Of a DNA stretch of 64,000 nucleotides, positions 45,240-53,527 are shown piece by piece; position 1 is the stretch's first letter; each line of letters starts with the position of its first letter. Made by a program: the position numbers and the translations under genes. Under the pieces are notes generated by a model. It made no database searches and was not told the origin of the DNA. It saw nothing but the letters and a program-made list of their open reading frames with translations. Origin of the DNA: Halobacillus amylolyticus (GTDB lineage: Bacteria; Bacillota; Bacilli; Bacillales; Halobacillaceae); NCBI RefSeq assembly GCF_022921115.1, contig NZ_CP095075.1, positions 1,964,001-2,028,000 on the forward strand, read 5' to 3'.

Positions 45240-45587
45240 ATGAAGCGGAACGGTGAATTCATAGTAGGCTTACTCGGTGGCATCATTGGTCTTTTCAGTA
45301 CTTTTTTTGCCCTGTTTATTGGTGCAGTTGACGCAGCGATAAATGAAGCAGGGACAAGTGTAATCAGCGGACTTGGCTGGGCAGCATTCTTATTTTCTAC
45401 ACTAGCTATTGTGGGTTCTGCGCTAGTAAAAAGTAAAACAAAGGCTGGGACCATCATGATGATCGTCGCTGCGCTCGGCGGACTAGTTAGCATTGCCTTG
45501 TTCTACGTAATACCAGCCATTCTTCTCCTAACTGCTGGTATTATGGGGCTCGTTCGTAAGGATAAAGCTGCTGCTAAAGCTTCATAA
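45240..45587 (+). CDS. DUF4064-type small membrane protein
   Basis: A 115-residue protein with four hydrophobic segments: GEFIVGLLGGIIGLFSTFFA, GLGWAAFLFSTLAIVGSALV, GTIMMIVAALGGLVSIALFY and ILLLTAGIMGLV. The MKRNGEF start and GGIIG pattern fit the DUF4064 family of Bacillaceae, whose function is unknown. ATG 45240 follows AAGGGGG. It is transcribed away from the eps operon and could share its operator region, so SinR might affect it too. Confidence 0.8.
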   Translation: MKRNGEFIVGLLGGIIGLFSTFFALFIGAVDAAINEAGTSVISGLGWAAFLFSTLAIVGSALVKSKTKAGTIMMIVAALGGLVSIALFYVIPAILLLTAGIMGLVRKDKAAAKAS

Positions 45588-45599
45588 TTTTATAAAAAG

Positions 45600-46547
45600 C
45601 TAGGGAACTCTTTTTTCTAAGAAGTCAACGATGGTATGCTGAAATTCCTTCTGATACAGTTTTTCAAAAATAGCCGGGCACTGTGAGAAAACCTTATTAT
45701 AGTCGCCTGTTTTCTCATCGACTGTCCATACACTTGATAATACGGAATGGGCATATCCCCACAGCAAAAGACGGTGAAGATCTAAATCCAGCTCCTTCGT
45801 AAATTTCTCTACTCTAGATTCAATTACCTCAAAAACACCATCCTTAGGCAGGCAATTCATAAGAAATTGGATCAAGTCATATTCTACTTCACCAATTAAC
45901 CCTTTAGGATCTATGGCTATCCACGATTCGTGTCCATTTGAGAGAACATTGTAATGATGAAAATCACCATGGAGCAACTTCGGGTCTACCATCGTCTTAT
46001 TCATATATGTAAATACTGCCAATGCCCTTTTTAATGTTTGAGTTAAAAAAGGACCAAATTGATTAGGGTGATCCTTGCATATCAGCGCTAATTCAGCCTC
46101 CCTATCTTTTGTGGAGGGAAGATTCATGCCTTCGGAAGCTGGAGTAATGAGTCCTTTCATGACCTCTGAGGCGATCTGGCATACTTTATCCTCCTTTTCC
46201 AATTCAGCAAGCATCGTTCCCGGAGAAACTTTTTCTAAAATCAGCACTCCATGGTCACGGTCAGCATCAATTAATCGTACCACTCCACTTGAATCGAGCA
46301 TTATCAGCGCATCATGTTCATAATTAAACTCTACGCCGGGCAGACCAATTTTGACAACTACTTCGCTTCCATCACTTCTAATCGCTGGCGCCACATAATT
46401 GATGGATAACTCATAAGGATTCTTCATAGTTAACCCCCACTTTCCCTCACAGTACTCAAGGAGAGTAGGTAATTCTTCTAACCACTTCTCTCCTACCTCC
46501 CGGAAATATAATCGTACGTTTCGAACGAACTTTTCTTGGAAATTCAT
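45600..46547 (-). CDS. Aminoglycoside/hydroxyurea kinase-like protein (APH(6) family)
   Basis: A 315-residue kinase-fold protein: VVVKIGLPGVEFNYEHDALI (ATP-binding Lys), LLHGDFHHYNVL (HGDxxxxN catalytic loop) and WIAIDPKGLIGEVEYDL (metal Asp). These match the streptomycin 6-kinase-like family PF04655. Many chromosomal members in Bacillaceae do not confer clear resistance, so the substrate is open. ATG 46547 with AGGAGGTG upstream is preferred to an earlier GTG at 46556. Confidence 0.83.
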   Translation of the reverse strand: MNFQEKFVRNVRLYFREVGEKWLEELPTLLEYCEGKWGLTMKNPYELSINYVAPAIRSDGSEVVVKIGLPGVEFNYEHDALIMLDSSGVVRLIDADRDHGVLILEKVSPGTMLAELEKEDKVCQIASEVMKGLITPASEGMNLPSTKDREAELALICKDHPNQFGPFLTQTLKRALAVFTYMNKTMVDPKLLHGDFHHYNVLSNGHESWIAIDPKGLIGEVEYDLIQFLMNCLPKDGVFEVIESRVEKFTKELDLDLHRLLLWGYAHSVLSSVWTVDEKTGDYNKVFSQCPAIFEKLYQKEFQHTIVDFLEKRVP

Positions 46548-46571
46548 GATAAACACCTCCTAAAATAGACA

Positions 46572-47633
46572 TTATTGATACCGTAATTTTAAAAAGTGAA
46601 CTAAATTTTTCAATGTGACCTTTAAAATGGAATATAACGGAACCGCAATGACCATACCGATAAATCCATATAAGGCGGCAGCAACGATTAATAAAAGGAT
46701 GATCGTTAATGGATGCAACCGCAATCGATTTCCTAAGACGACAGGTGCGACTAAGTTCCCTTCAAGCTGCTGTACAACGATAAGAGTAATTAAAACGTAG
46801 ACTACCATAGTTGGGTCTTGCGTCAAGGCGACAACTAACGCAGGGATCGCCCCTATAATTGGCCCGAAAAATGGTACGACTGCAGTCACAGCAACAAAAA
46901 TCGCAAGAATTAAAGCATAATTAAGTCCAATGATCAGGTAACCTATGTACATAAGGATACCATCTACAACCGCCACCGTGATTTGTCCAATGATATAAGC
47001 AGCTAAGGTCTGGTCAATATTTTTTAATGCCTTCTCCCCCTCTTGTTTATGTTTGTCAGGGATGGCTTTCAACAAGAAAGGAAGCAAACGATGACCGTCC
47101 TTTAAAAAGTAAAAGAGCACAAAAGGAATAATAACGAGCACAGTCGTAGCTCCCGCAATTGTAGAGACAATTTCAGTAATATGATTACCAATTTGTTGGG
47201 TGAGATCACCAAAGAAACTCGTCGCTTTTTGGCGTAGTCCTTCGACCGAGAAGACCCCCAAGTCATTATTCTTTAGCACTTCTCCCGTGTCTTTAGCAGT
47301 TTGCTTTAATTTATCGGGTAAGTTCGAAATATCTGTGATCTGCTTTTGAACCGTATCAGCTAAGTACCTGAACCCGATATATAAGATACCTGCAATGGCA
47401 GCAAAGACAAGCAGGATGGCGGCAACTTTTGGAATATATTTAAACTTTGAGAGGAATGTTATTAACGGTTTAATAAGATAATATAGAAATCCCGCTATTA
47501 AAATAGGATAAAATAGGGTCCCGATGATTGTTTGAACTGGTCCAAAGAAATGGAGGATATGTAAAAAATAGATACAAATTAATATCAGAATTACTGCTGT
47601 TATATATTTAAAAAAGGGATGTTTGATCCACAT
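46572..47633 (-). CDS. AI-2E family transporter (YdbI/YtvI-like)
   Basis: A 353-residue membrane protein with about eight segments in the AI-2E (PerM) pattern: LFYPILIAGFLYYLIKPLI, the long extracytoplasmic region (ISNLPDKLKQTAKDTGEVL), then IPFVLFYFLKDGHRLLPFL and FFGPIIGAIPALVVAL. The name comes from E. coli TqsA; other members carry sodium/proton exchange. The substrate here is unknown. In a probable halotolerant host an ion-exchange role is plausible. Confidence 0.86.
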   Translation of the reverse strand: MWIKHPFFKYITAVILILICIYFLHILHFFGPVQTIIGTLFYPILIAGFLYYLIKPLITFLSKFKYIPKVAAILLVFAAIAGILYIGFRYLADTVQKQITDISNLPDKLKQTAKDTGEVLKNNDLGVFSVEGLRQKATSFFGDLTQQIGNHITEIVSTIAGATTVLVIIPFVLFYFLKDGHRLLPFLLKAIPDKHKQEGEKALKNIDQTLAAYIIGQITVAVVDGILMYIGYLIIGLNYALILAIFVAVTAVVPFFGPIIGAIPALVVALTQDPTMVVYVLITLIVVQQLEGNLVAPVVLGNRLRLHPLTIILLLIVAAALYGFIGMVIAVPLYSILKVTLKNLVHFLKLRYQ

Positions 47634-47829
47634 AATTTCTCTCCTTAGTATTCGATTGAATATTACAACTCTTATCTTATTTCCACAGATTTATTCACCT
47701 CTAACCTCTTTTCATTAGAAAAACAAAAAAAACTCCGAGGTTTGAAACTAATACCGATCTTTTATCACTTTTTACTACCATTCTCTCCTTACCTAGTTCA
47801 TTCTTCGTTAAAATCCTTTATTCCATTTA

Positions 47830-47867
47830 AAAGGCACCCTTCTTCACAAACGGAAGGGTGCCTTTTT
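47830..47867 (-). terminator. Terminator of the NhaC-family gene
   Basis: AAGGCACCCTTC pairs with GAAGGGTGCCTT around a ten-base loop, directly after the stop of the leftward gene. T-rich sequence flanks both sides. Confidence 0.75.
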
Positions 47868-47874
47868 GAGAAAA

Positions 47875-49371
47875 CTATGAACTTTCATTTCCTTGATAAT
47901 CTTTTGGTTTAACTTCTTCACCATTCTTACCGGTATAGCGTAACCCCCAGCCTGTCCAGGCCGCAATGAGCATAACTATGAGCAGTCCCCAGCCTTGGAA
48001 GACGAATGGAAACACCTCTGCCGGACTTACAACTGGTAAAAACTCGTATTCTTGGGCTGCGCCTTTAATAGTTGTCCAAGCAAGCAGAACACCAGCGCTC
48101 CAAGGGAAAATATAGCCTAAAGATGACGTTACGGTATCTAAAAAGTTTGCACGACGGTAAGGATGGATATTCATCTCCTTACCTAGCTTCCGAACAAACG
48201 GAGCGGCTGCAATTTCCGCTGCTGTGTTGATTGTAATAAACACGTTTAAGAGTGCGACGATTCCATATATGGAAAGTTCCGCACGCTTCACTACATTTTT
48301 TATAATACCCAAGAAAAAGTCCCTGATGGCTTCCATCGTCCCGGCAACTTCCATGAGATGTGCAGCAGCTAATATAAACAGGATTAAAATCGCCATATTA
48401 AAATAACCGCTGATCCCACTCATAAGAGCACCTTCAACAACAGCATTCCCCGCTTCATCTTTATATATATGAATGATCTCCGTAATAGGAATCCCAGATA
48501 TGATGATAAAGACAATCGATGCTGCGATTCCCCACGTTAATGATGTTAATAAATGGTGGCCTGATAGTGCCAAATACAAAACGAGCGCAAATGGAATCAA
48601 TAATAATAATCCATGTGGCGATACTTGTTCTTGAAGCCGGGTCATTGCCTCAGCATTTCCAGCATTCCCACCGCCGCCAAAAATAATAAACAAAATGAGT
48701 GCAGGTACGGCAGCTGTAATGGAATATTTAAAACGTGAACGAACCACTCCGGGCACATCCGCTTCTTGTGTCGAAGCTGAAACAATCGTGGTGTCAGAAA
48801 CAGGTGCAAGGTTATCTCCAAATACCGCACCACTCAAGATGGCTGCTAATAAAATAACGGGATCTGCTCCTAAAATTACACCAGCTGGATACATAAGAAT
48901 ACCAAATGCTGCTACTGTTCCATAGCCTGTACCAACAGCAGTCGCAAATAAAGCCGAAAGCAAGAAGGTCGCACCAACAAAAGCCCCACCCTCTAGACCA
49001 GTTTGAAGTCCAAACCAAATTAATCCATCAACAAGCCCACCAGCTGACAACAACTTGGCAAACATCCCAGCCCAAAACCAGGCAATAACTGCAATAACCC
49101 CAATAGGTTGTGCCATTCCTGAAATTAAACTTTGAGCATAATCAGCCCATTTTGATTTGCATAGAAACAATCCGATAGCTACTCCGATGACCATCCCTAA
49201 TACCAAGGCTTCCTCTGTGACAAGCTTGGTTACACTTAATGTAATTGCCCACATAATGAAAAAAATCAGCGGAACTGTGGCTGTAAAGACGCCTCCTCGA
49301 AATTCTAATCGCTTGATCGACTTTTCTCCAATTGCTTCATCAATGACTTCATTGTTTTTTGAATCTGCCAC
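47875..49371 (-). CDS. Na+/H+ antiporter of the NhaC family
   Basis: A polytopic protein of about 498 residues with roughly twelve membrane segments. Family landmarks are LVLGMVIGVAIGLFL, ATAVGTGYGTVAAFGILMYP, ILSGAVFGDNLAPVSDTTIV and ITINTAAEIAAAPFVRKLG. It exports sodium or another substrate in exchange for protons. GTG 49371 has GAGGAG eight bases upstream and is preferred to GTG 49380. It is monocistronic. A perfect cre-type site overlaps the likely -35 region. Confidence 0.87.
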   Translation of the reverse strand: MADSKNNEVIDEAIGEKSIKRLEFRGGVFTATVPLIFFIMWAITLSVTKLVTEEALVLGMVIGVAIGLFLCKSKWADYAQSLISGMAQPIGVIAVIAWFWAGMFAKLLSAGGLVDGLIWFGLQTGLEGGAFVGATFLLSALFATAVGTGYGTVAAFGILMYPAGVILGADPVILLAAILSGAVFGDNLAPVSDTTIVSASTQEADVPGVVRSRFKYSITAAVPALILFIIFGGGGNAGNAEAMTRLQEQVSPHGLLLLIPFALVLYLALSGHHLLTSLTWGIAASIVFIIISGIPITEIIHIYKDEAGNAVVEGALMSGISGYFNMAILILFILAAAHLMEVAGTMEAIRDFFLGIIKNVVKRAELSIYGIVALLNVFITINTAAEIAAAPFVRKLGKEMNIHPYRRANFLDTVTSSLGYIFPWSAGVLLAWTTIKGAAQEYEFLPVVSPAEVFPFVFQGWGLLIVMLIAAWTGWGLRYTGKNGEEVKPKDYQGNESS

Positions 49372-49799
49372 AAAACTCACTCCTCGTAAATAAAATCCTT
49401 CAATAGTGTATCATTAAGTACAGCTAAATGTAATCGCTTACACCAAACTAGGCTATCTTGATCCCATGATAGTAAATGAATTACAGATTCGTTGGTCTTC
49501 TTCTCTATAGTTCGCTGCGCTTCAGGATTAAATTTTAGCTTTATAATGATGTTCTTCGGCCAAAATCAATTGAATTCAAACCTAACGCTCGATGATTCTA
49601 CTCAAACTTGAAGGATTCTGACTTAACCGCCAAGGCCCTCCTAATTTGAAAAGATTTACCTAAATAGAAACCCTGTTAGATGACGGATGTTTCTAATTTA
49701 ATGATAAAATCTAACGTTTGTAAAGCTAAAATTATTATATAGACTAATCTTTTCCGCAAAAATCACATTCATCTCTATTCTTACTCTATTTTACCTTAG
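49372..49799. other. Intergenic region with promoter and cre site
   Basis: This gap contains, on the minus strand, a plausible sigma-A promoter (TTACAT, 17 bases, TACACT) before the NhaC-family gene and the cre site described separately. I see no gene or other structure in 49450-49799. Confidence 0.5.
49429..49442. promoter_or_regulatory. CcpA (cre) site candidate
   Basis: TGTAATCGCTTACA matches the consensus TGNAANCGNTNNCA at every fixed position. It overlaps the predicted -35 element of the NhaC-family gene, a placement that normally gives glucose repression. Confidence 0.55.
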
Positions 49800-50069
49800 T
49801 TAGTTTACTAAAGATTGCTCCAAAATCGCAGCATATAATTCTTGCCAAGCGTCATAATACTTTGGCACCTCTTCAGGAATGATTAATATTCGATTACTTG
49901 ATTGAAACCCTGCGCCAAAAGGCACTTGTATTGTTGTCAAAATTAGACACTCCTCTTCATCATTTCCCGGGAAATGATAGTTTTCTAGTTTTTTACTATT
50001 TTTCGGACAAATAGTAAGGATAAAATTCCTCTTCCAGTTTACCATTAGATAAATTGAGGCAAATTTCAA
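49800..50069 (-). CDS. Small hypothetical protein, doubtful
   Basis: A leftward frame of 89 codons (TTG start) or 81 codons (ATG at 50045) whose product ends VPKYYDAWQELYAAILEQSLVN. No clear ribosome binding site precedes either start. The composition (GAGFQSSNRILIIPEEV) is protein-like and hydrophobic stretches alternate with polar ones. No family recognised. It may be a remnant of a larger gene. Confidence 0.35.
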   Translation of the reverse strand: MKFASIYLMVNWKRNFILTICPKNSKKLENYHFPGNDEEECLILTTIQVPFGAGFQSSNRILIIPEEVPKYYDAWQELYAAILEQSLVN

Positions 50070-50140
50070 AGCTTAGTATTTCCTAACTGATCCTGACCGT
50101 GATAGGATATGAATAACTTACATAGTAGGAGTGACACGCC

Positions 50141-50521
50141 ATGTTAAAACCTATAGCTACAGACCAAGCACCGGCAGCGATCGGCCCTTATTCACAGGCA
50201 GTTGATGTTGGCGATCTCATTTTCATTTCCGGACAAATCCCACTGGATCCCGCCACCCAGTCATTTGTTTCTGAGAACGTTAAAGAACAGGCTGAGCTAG
50301 TGATGAAAAACATCGGTGCGATTTTAGAAAAAGCAGGACTTACTTACAAGCACCTTGCCAAGGCCAATATTTATCTTGATAATATCGATGATTTTGCTGT
50401 GGTAAACGAGGTGTATGCAAGCTTTTTAAGTGAACCTTTTCCAGCCCGGGCTGCAGTTGAGGTTGGAAAGCTCCCTAAAGGGGCGAAGGTTGAGATTGAA
50501 GCAATAGCTGTTAAAGAGTAA
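50141..50521 (+). CDS. ridA: RidA family enamine/imine deaminase
   Basis: A 126-residue protein with the RidA signature: APAAIGPYSQAVDVGDLIF near the N-terminus and PFPARAAVEVGKLPKGAKVE near the C-terminus, including the active-site Arg. It hydrolyses reactive 2-aminoacrylate-type intermediates. In B. subtilis the homologue YabJ also affects purR regulation. ATG 50141 follows TAGGAGTG. It is a single gene with its own terminator. Confidence 0.93.
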   Translation: MLKPIATDQAPAAIGPYSQAVDVGDLIFISGQIPLDPATQSFVSENVKEQAELVMKNIGAILEKAGLTYKHLAKANIYLDNIDDFAVVNEVYASFLSEPFPARAAVEVGKLPKGAKVEIEAIAVKE

Positions 50522-50532
50522 TAGATCGTAAA

Positions 50533-50564
50533 GGCAGAGCTAATTACATAGCCTCTGCTTTTTT
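50533..50564 (+). terminator. Terminator of ridA
   Basis: GCAGAG (50534-50539) pairs with CTCTGC (50553-50558), followed by a run of six T. Confidence 0.8.
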
Positions 50565-50627
50565 ACGTGGGAACAACTTCCTTCAAAAGGTTTATATCCG
50601 CTAGATATAGGGGTAACGTCTAACTAG

Positions 50628-52259
50628 ATGCAAACCTTGAGAGGAGAATCACTTGTGATCTTAGACAATGTTCGAATCTATCAACCCTTTGACCAAAGAA
50701 ACTCCGATGAAATATATGCTGTTGAATTGAGGGACGGTGTATTTCAAGCCATTCACTCTAGCCCTTACCACGGTGAAAAGGAAACGGTGGATGGAAATGG
50801 AAAAGTGATCACACCCGGATTTAATGATAGTCATATGCATTTACTTAGATATGGACTGTTAAAAAAGGAACTTGATTTAACGGAAACGGAAAGCTTTAAA
50901 GAGATGAAGGAAATGATCGAGAATCACTATAGGGGCCTTGAAGAAAATCAATGGTTTTTCGGAAAGGGCTTCAATGATGCCCAATTTGATGACTTGGATC
51001 ATTTGCTTACAGCCAAAGACCTGCATAAAATTCAGGCGGATGCGTACATTTTCCTCCTTCATGAAGATGGCCACGAATGTGTAATCAGTGAGAAAGCGTT
51101 AGAGTTGTTAAAACAAGAGGAAGATTTTAAAAAAGAGCCCGACGTGTTTAAAGAAAAAGATGAGCAAGGACGATGGACAGGAAGGTTTAAGGACACAGCT
51201 GTCCATTATATTAAGCGTCACTTCTGGGGGCGGTCCGTTGAAGATGCGAAACGGGCACTCCAAGCTGCTTTTCCTCATATTAGCCAACATGGCCTGACAT
51301 CTGTCCATACAGACGATCTAAATTTCATTAAAAGTTATGATAAACTATGGCAGGCTTATACAGAGCTTGAGAATGAAGGAAACCTTCCGATTGATGTGCA
51401 ACTACACCACTATATATTTGATATTGAAGATCTAACAAGATATTTAAAAGATCATAAATTGAGGACGGGTGACGGAACAAAACAGGTGAAAGTTGGCGCG
51501 GTTAAAATTTTCCTTGATGGGACCCAGCGGCTTCATACTGCTGCCATGAGGAATCCTTACCCGGAAAACCCAGAGGCCAGCGGCACACTGATTTATTCTC
51601 AAGAACAGGTGAACGAAATGGTCGCTGAAGCTGGTTCTAACGGTATGCAGGTGGCAATGCATGCAATTGGGGATAAGGCGATAGAACAAGCCATTCAAGC
51701 TTTGGAGCAAAAAGAAGCGTACACAAATGAACGCCGCCATCGAATCATCCATGCTCAGACATTAGCTCCAGATCTCATTGACCGTCTTAGAAAAGTAAAG
51801 CCATACATTGAAACACAGCCCTCCTTTTTACTGGGCGAATGGGATAAAAAAGGTAAATGGACACCGAAAGAATTACTGCCATTTTGTGATGCATTTAATA
51901 GTCTCGTGCGTGATCACATTCCTATAACCTTAAGTTCTGATTTGCCGATCGGCTCAATCAATCCACTTATATCAATCAATACGGCTGTTAATCGAACGGA
52001 TCTTGAAGGAAATCCTGAAGGTGGATGGATGCCGCAGGAAAAACTGACGGTGGATGACAGCTTTAACGGATTCACAAGTGTACCCGCGGAAATCGAATAC
52101 CAAGAAGGGAAAAAGGGAAAGATTGACCGTGGATATCAGGCGGACTTTGTGATGCTTGATCAACATCCTAAAGAGATCCAAGAAGAGGAATTGCATAAGA
52201 TCAACGTGCTGCAAACATGGTATCGCGGCGAAAAAGTATATGACAGAAAGCAGAGCTAA
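50628..52259 (+). CDS. Amidohydrolase, YtcJ-like
   Basis: A 543-residue metal-dependent hydrolase of the amidohydrolase 3 family. Metal site HxH: GFNDSHMHLLRYG; further TIM-barrel motifs are GAVKIFLDGTQRLH, MQVAMHAIGDKAIEQAI, HRIIHAQTLAP and ITLSSDLPIGSINPL. The terminal part KGKIDRGYQADFVMLDQHP is the usual beta-sandwich closing segment. Substrate is unknown; family members act on amides, esters or N-substituted compounds. An internal TTG at 50655 is close to the family N-terminus and may be the true start. Confidence 0.86.
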   Translation: MQTLRGESLVILDNVRIYQPFDQRNSDEIYAVELRDGVFQAIHSSPYHGEKETVDGNGKVITPGFNDSHMHLLRYGLLKKELDLTETESFKEMKEMIENHYRGLEENQWFFGKGFNDAQFDDLDHLLTAKDLHKIQADAYIFLLHEDGHECVISEKALELLKQEEDFKKEPDVFKEKDEQGRWTGRFKDTAVHYIKRHFWGRSVEDAKRALQAAFPHISQHGLTSVHTDDLNFIKSYDKLWQAYTELENEGNLPIDVQLHHYIFDIEDLTRYLKDHKLRTGDGTKQVKVGAVKIFLDGTQRLHTAAMRNPYPENPEASGTLIYSQEQVNEMVAEAGSNGMQVAMHAIGDKAIEQAIQALEQKEAYTNERRHRIIHAQTLAPDLIDRLRKVKPYIETQPSFLLGEWDKKGKWTPKELLPFCDAFNSLVRDHIPITLSSDLPIGSINPLISINTAVNRTDLEGNPEGGWMPQEKLTVDDSFNGFTSVPAEIEYQEGKKGKIDRGYQADFVMLDQHPKEIQEEELHKINVLQTWYRGEKVYDRKQS

Positions 52260-52275
52260 CATGCTCTGCTTTTTT
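52247..52275 (+). terminator. Bidirectional terminator after the amidohydrolase gene
   Basis: AAAGCAGAGC (52247-52256) and GCTCTGCTTT (52263-52272) form a ten-base stem followed by T's. It overlaps the amidohydrolase stop codon and ends at the stop of the convergent gene. Confidence 0.82.
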
Positions 52276-52504
52276 AGTCTTCGTCTTTAATATCAGGGTC
52301 CTCTGGCAGCGGTTCATTGAAGTAATCCTGAATCATTACACGGTATTTCTCAATCTGATCGAAATGAGTATCAAATTGGTTTTTATTAATAAGGTACTGC
52401 TCCCCATCATGAATCGTGCGGATTCGATTGTCACGGATAAGATTTTGGATAAATGACTGAGGGACATCCAAATAATTTGCCGTTTGTTCAATGGTTAAAT
52501 ACAA
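52274..52504 (-). CDS. Excisionase-type helix-turn-helix protein
   Basis: A 76-residue protein: MYLTIEQTANYLDVPQSFIQ followed by NLIRDNRIRTIHDGEQYLI, the MerR/excisionase-type winged helix (HTH_17), with an acidic tail ending DPDIKDED. Such proteins are small regulators or phage excisionases. No integrase is near, so a plain DNA-binding protein is likelier. ATG 52504 has a weak AAGGTGAG site upstream. Confidence 0.78.
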   Translation of the reverse strand: MYLTIEQTANYLDVPQSFIQNLIRDNRIRTIHDGEQYLINKNQFDTHFDQIEKYRVMIQDYFNEPLPEDPDIKDED

Positions 52505-52948
52505 TTCATCTCACCTTCTTTATCTACACGAATCGTGCTTATACTATACCACATTTTACAGCCAAACATTTTTTGAAAACCAATGCAGCCATTAGTAAAA
52601 GGCTCCGTCTGGGTTGAAAGAAATCGATGCCACAACCGAAATAATGAATGAAGACACAAAAATTTCTTGCAAGCTATGTAGATAAAGCAGCAGCTTCTGC
52701 TGAGAAACTCAAATAAAAAAGCCTTCCCGTGTCTCAGGGAAAGCTTTCGATATTTGTCGCGAACGCACCGACGACCACATTCGTCGTTTAGCCTTGTATG
52801 TAGAAAGGCATATACATCGTCTTACACAAATTAGCTCATCGCAAACTTAACTATACCACAGATTGCTGTTATTAACAATTCTTTTTTAATTCATATGTCC
52901 CCTGTGCTATAATCAAGCAATGGATACGGAACGCTTGAGGAGGCGCTT
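52505..52948. other. Intergenic region with a possible small RNA
   Basis: The left part (52560-52700) shows no gene; CAGCAGCTTCTGCTG at 52688-52702 is a small hairpin. The right part contains the putative RNA described separately and, near 52900, the promoter of the rightward gene (TATAAT at 52908-52913). Confidence 0.5.
52714..52843 (-). ncRNA. Putative small RNA, about 130 nt
   Basis: A promoter is visible on the minus strand: TTGTTA (52878-52873), 17 bases, TATAGT (52855-52850). A terminator lies about 115 bases on: GCCTTCCC / GGGAAAGC (52721-52744) followed by TTTTTTATTT. Between them no start codon with a ribosome site is seen, and GACGACGAATGTGGTCGTC is an internal stem. I do not recognise a known family. 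Confidence 0.5.
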
Positions 52949-53404
52949 ATGTTAACTTTTGAAGAAAAATTAGCCATTATCGAGGAATTTAAGCAGCTCG
53001 AGAAAAGGGAAGTTTCGCTTGGACGTGTCAATTTCCACTTTGAGGATAGTTTATATGACAAAAAGAATGTCGTCTATCACCTTCACCCAAACGGGAATGG
53101 CTTTGTTTATGCCGGCGAACTGGAAGACTATTCAGCAGACGATCGAGGGATGGTCAACATCCGCGACTTTGAAGCGGATGAGCTGCATGCGCTTGTAGAA
53201 GCTGCCATTGATTCGCTAGCGGCCACACCTGCTGAAAAGAATCCTGTACTTGAAGAATGGCTTAATAATGATGATCAATCGCTCGTCTTAATGCGTGAGG
53301 AAGACGGGTATAATGTTTATGCTGATGAGGACTTAGAAGGAACATTTAATTCGTATAAGGAGGCAGCCAATTTCCTTGAACAGGAAGGGTTTAGCCGTAT
53401 TTAA
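52949..53404 (+). CDS. Conserved hypothetical protein of Bacillaceae type
   Basis: A 151-residue acidic soluble protein beginning MLTFEEKLAIIEEFKQLEKR. The middle is NVVYHLHPNGNGFVYAGEL with alternating strands, followed by DELHALVEAAIDSLA and a C-terminal EEDGYNVYADEDLEGTFNSY segment. I do not recognise the domain; it looks like a two-part alpha/beta protein. ATG 52949 follows TTGAGGAGG. It is followed by its own terminator. Confidence 0.75.
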   Translation: MLTFEEKLAIIEEFKQLEKREVSLGRVNFHFEDSLYDKKNVVYHLHPNGNGFVYAGELEDYSADDRGMVNIRDFEADELHALVEAAIDSLAATPAEKNPVLEEWLNNDDQSLVLMREEDGYNVYADEDLEGTFNSYKEAANFLEQEGFSRI

Positions 53405-53432
53405 AAAGGGGCCCATTATCAGGGCTCCTTTT
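53404..53432 (+). terminator. Terminator after the hypothetical gene
   Basis: AAAAGGGGCCC pairs with GGGCTCCTTTT (one G-T pair), followed by TTAATTT. Confidence 0.7.
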
Positions 53433-53527
53433 AATTTCCCGTAATTAAGGGGATAACACCTTTTTGCTGTCTCGAACGAAGCAGACATTCGACATTGAAA
53501 TAAGAGGCTGACTTTTACCATCAACCT

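Noticed and set aside
45050..45493. 147-codon leftward frame opposite the DUF4064-type gene
   Set aside because: It is the shadow of a real membrane protein gene on the other strand and has no ribosome site.
52274..52504. Prophage excisionase as part of a mobile island
   Set aside because: No integrase, attachment repeats or phage genes are nearby; I kept it as a plain helix-turn-helix protein.
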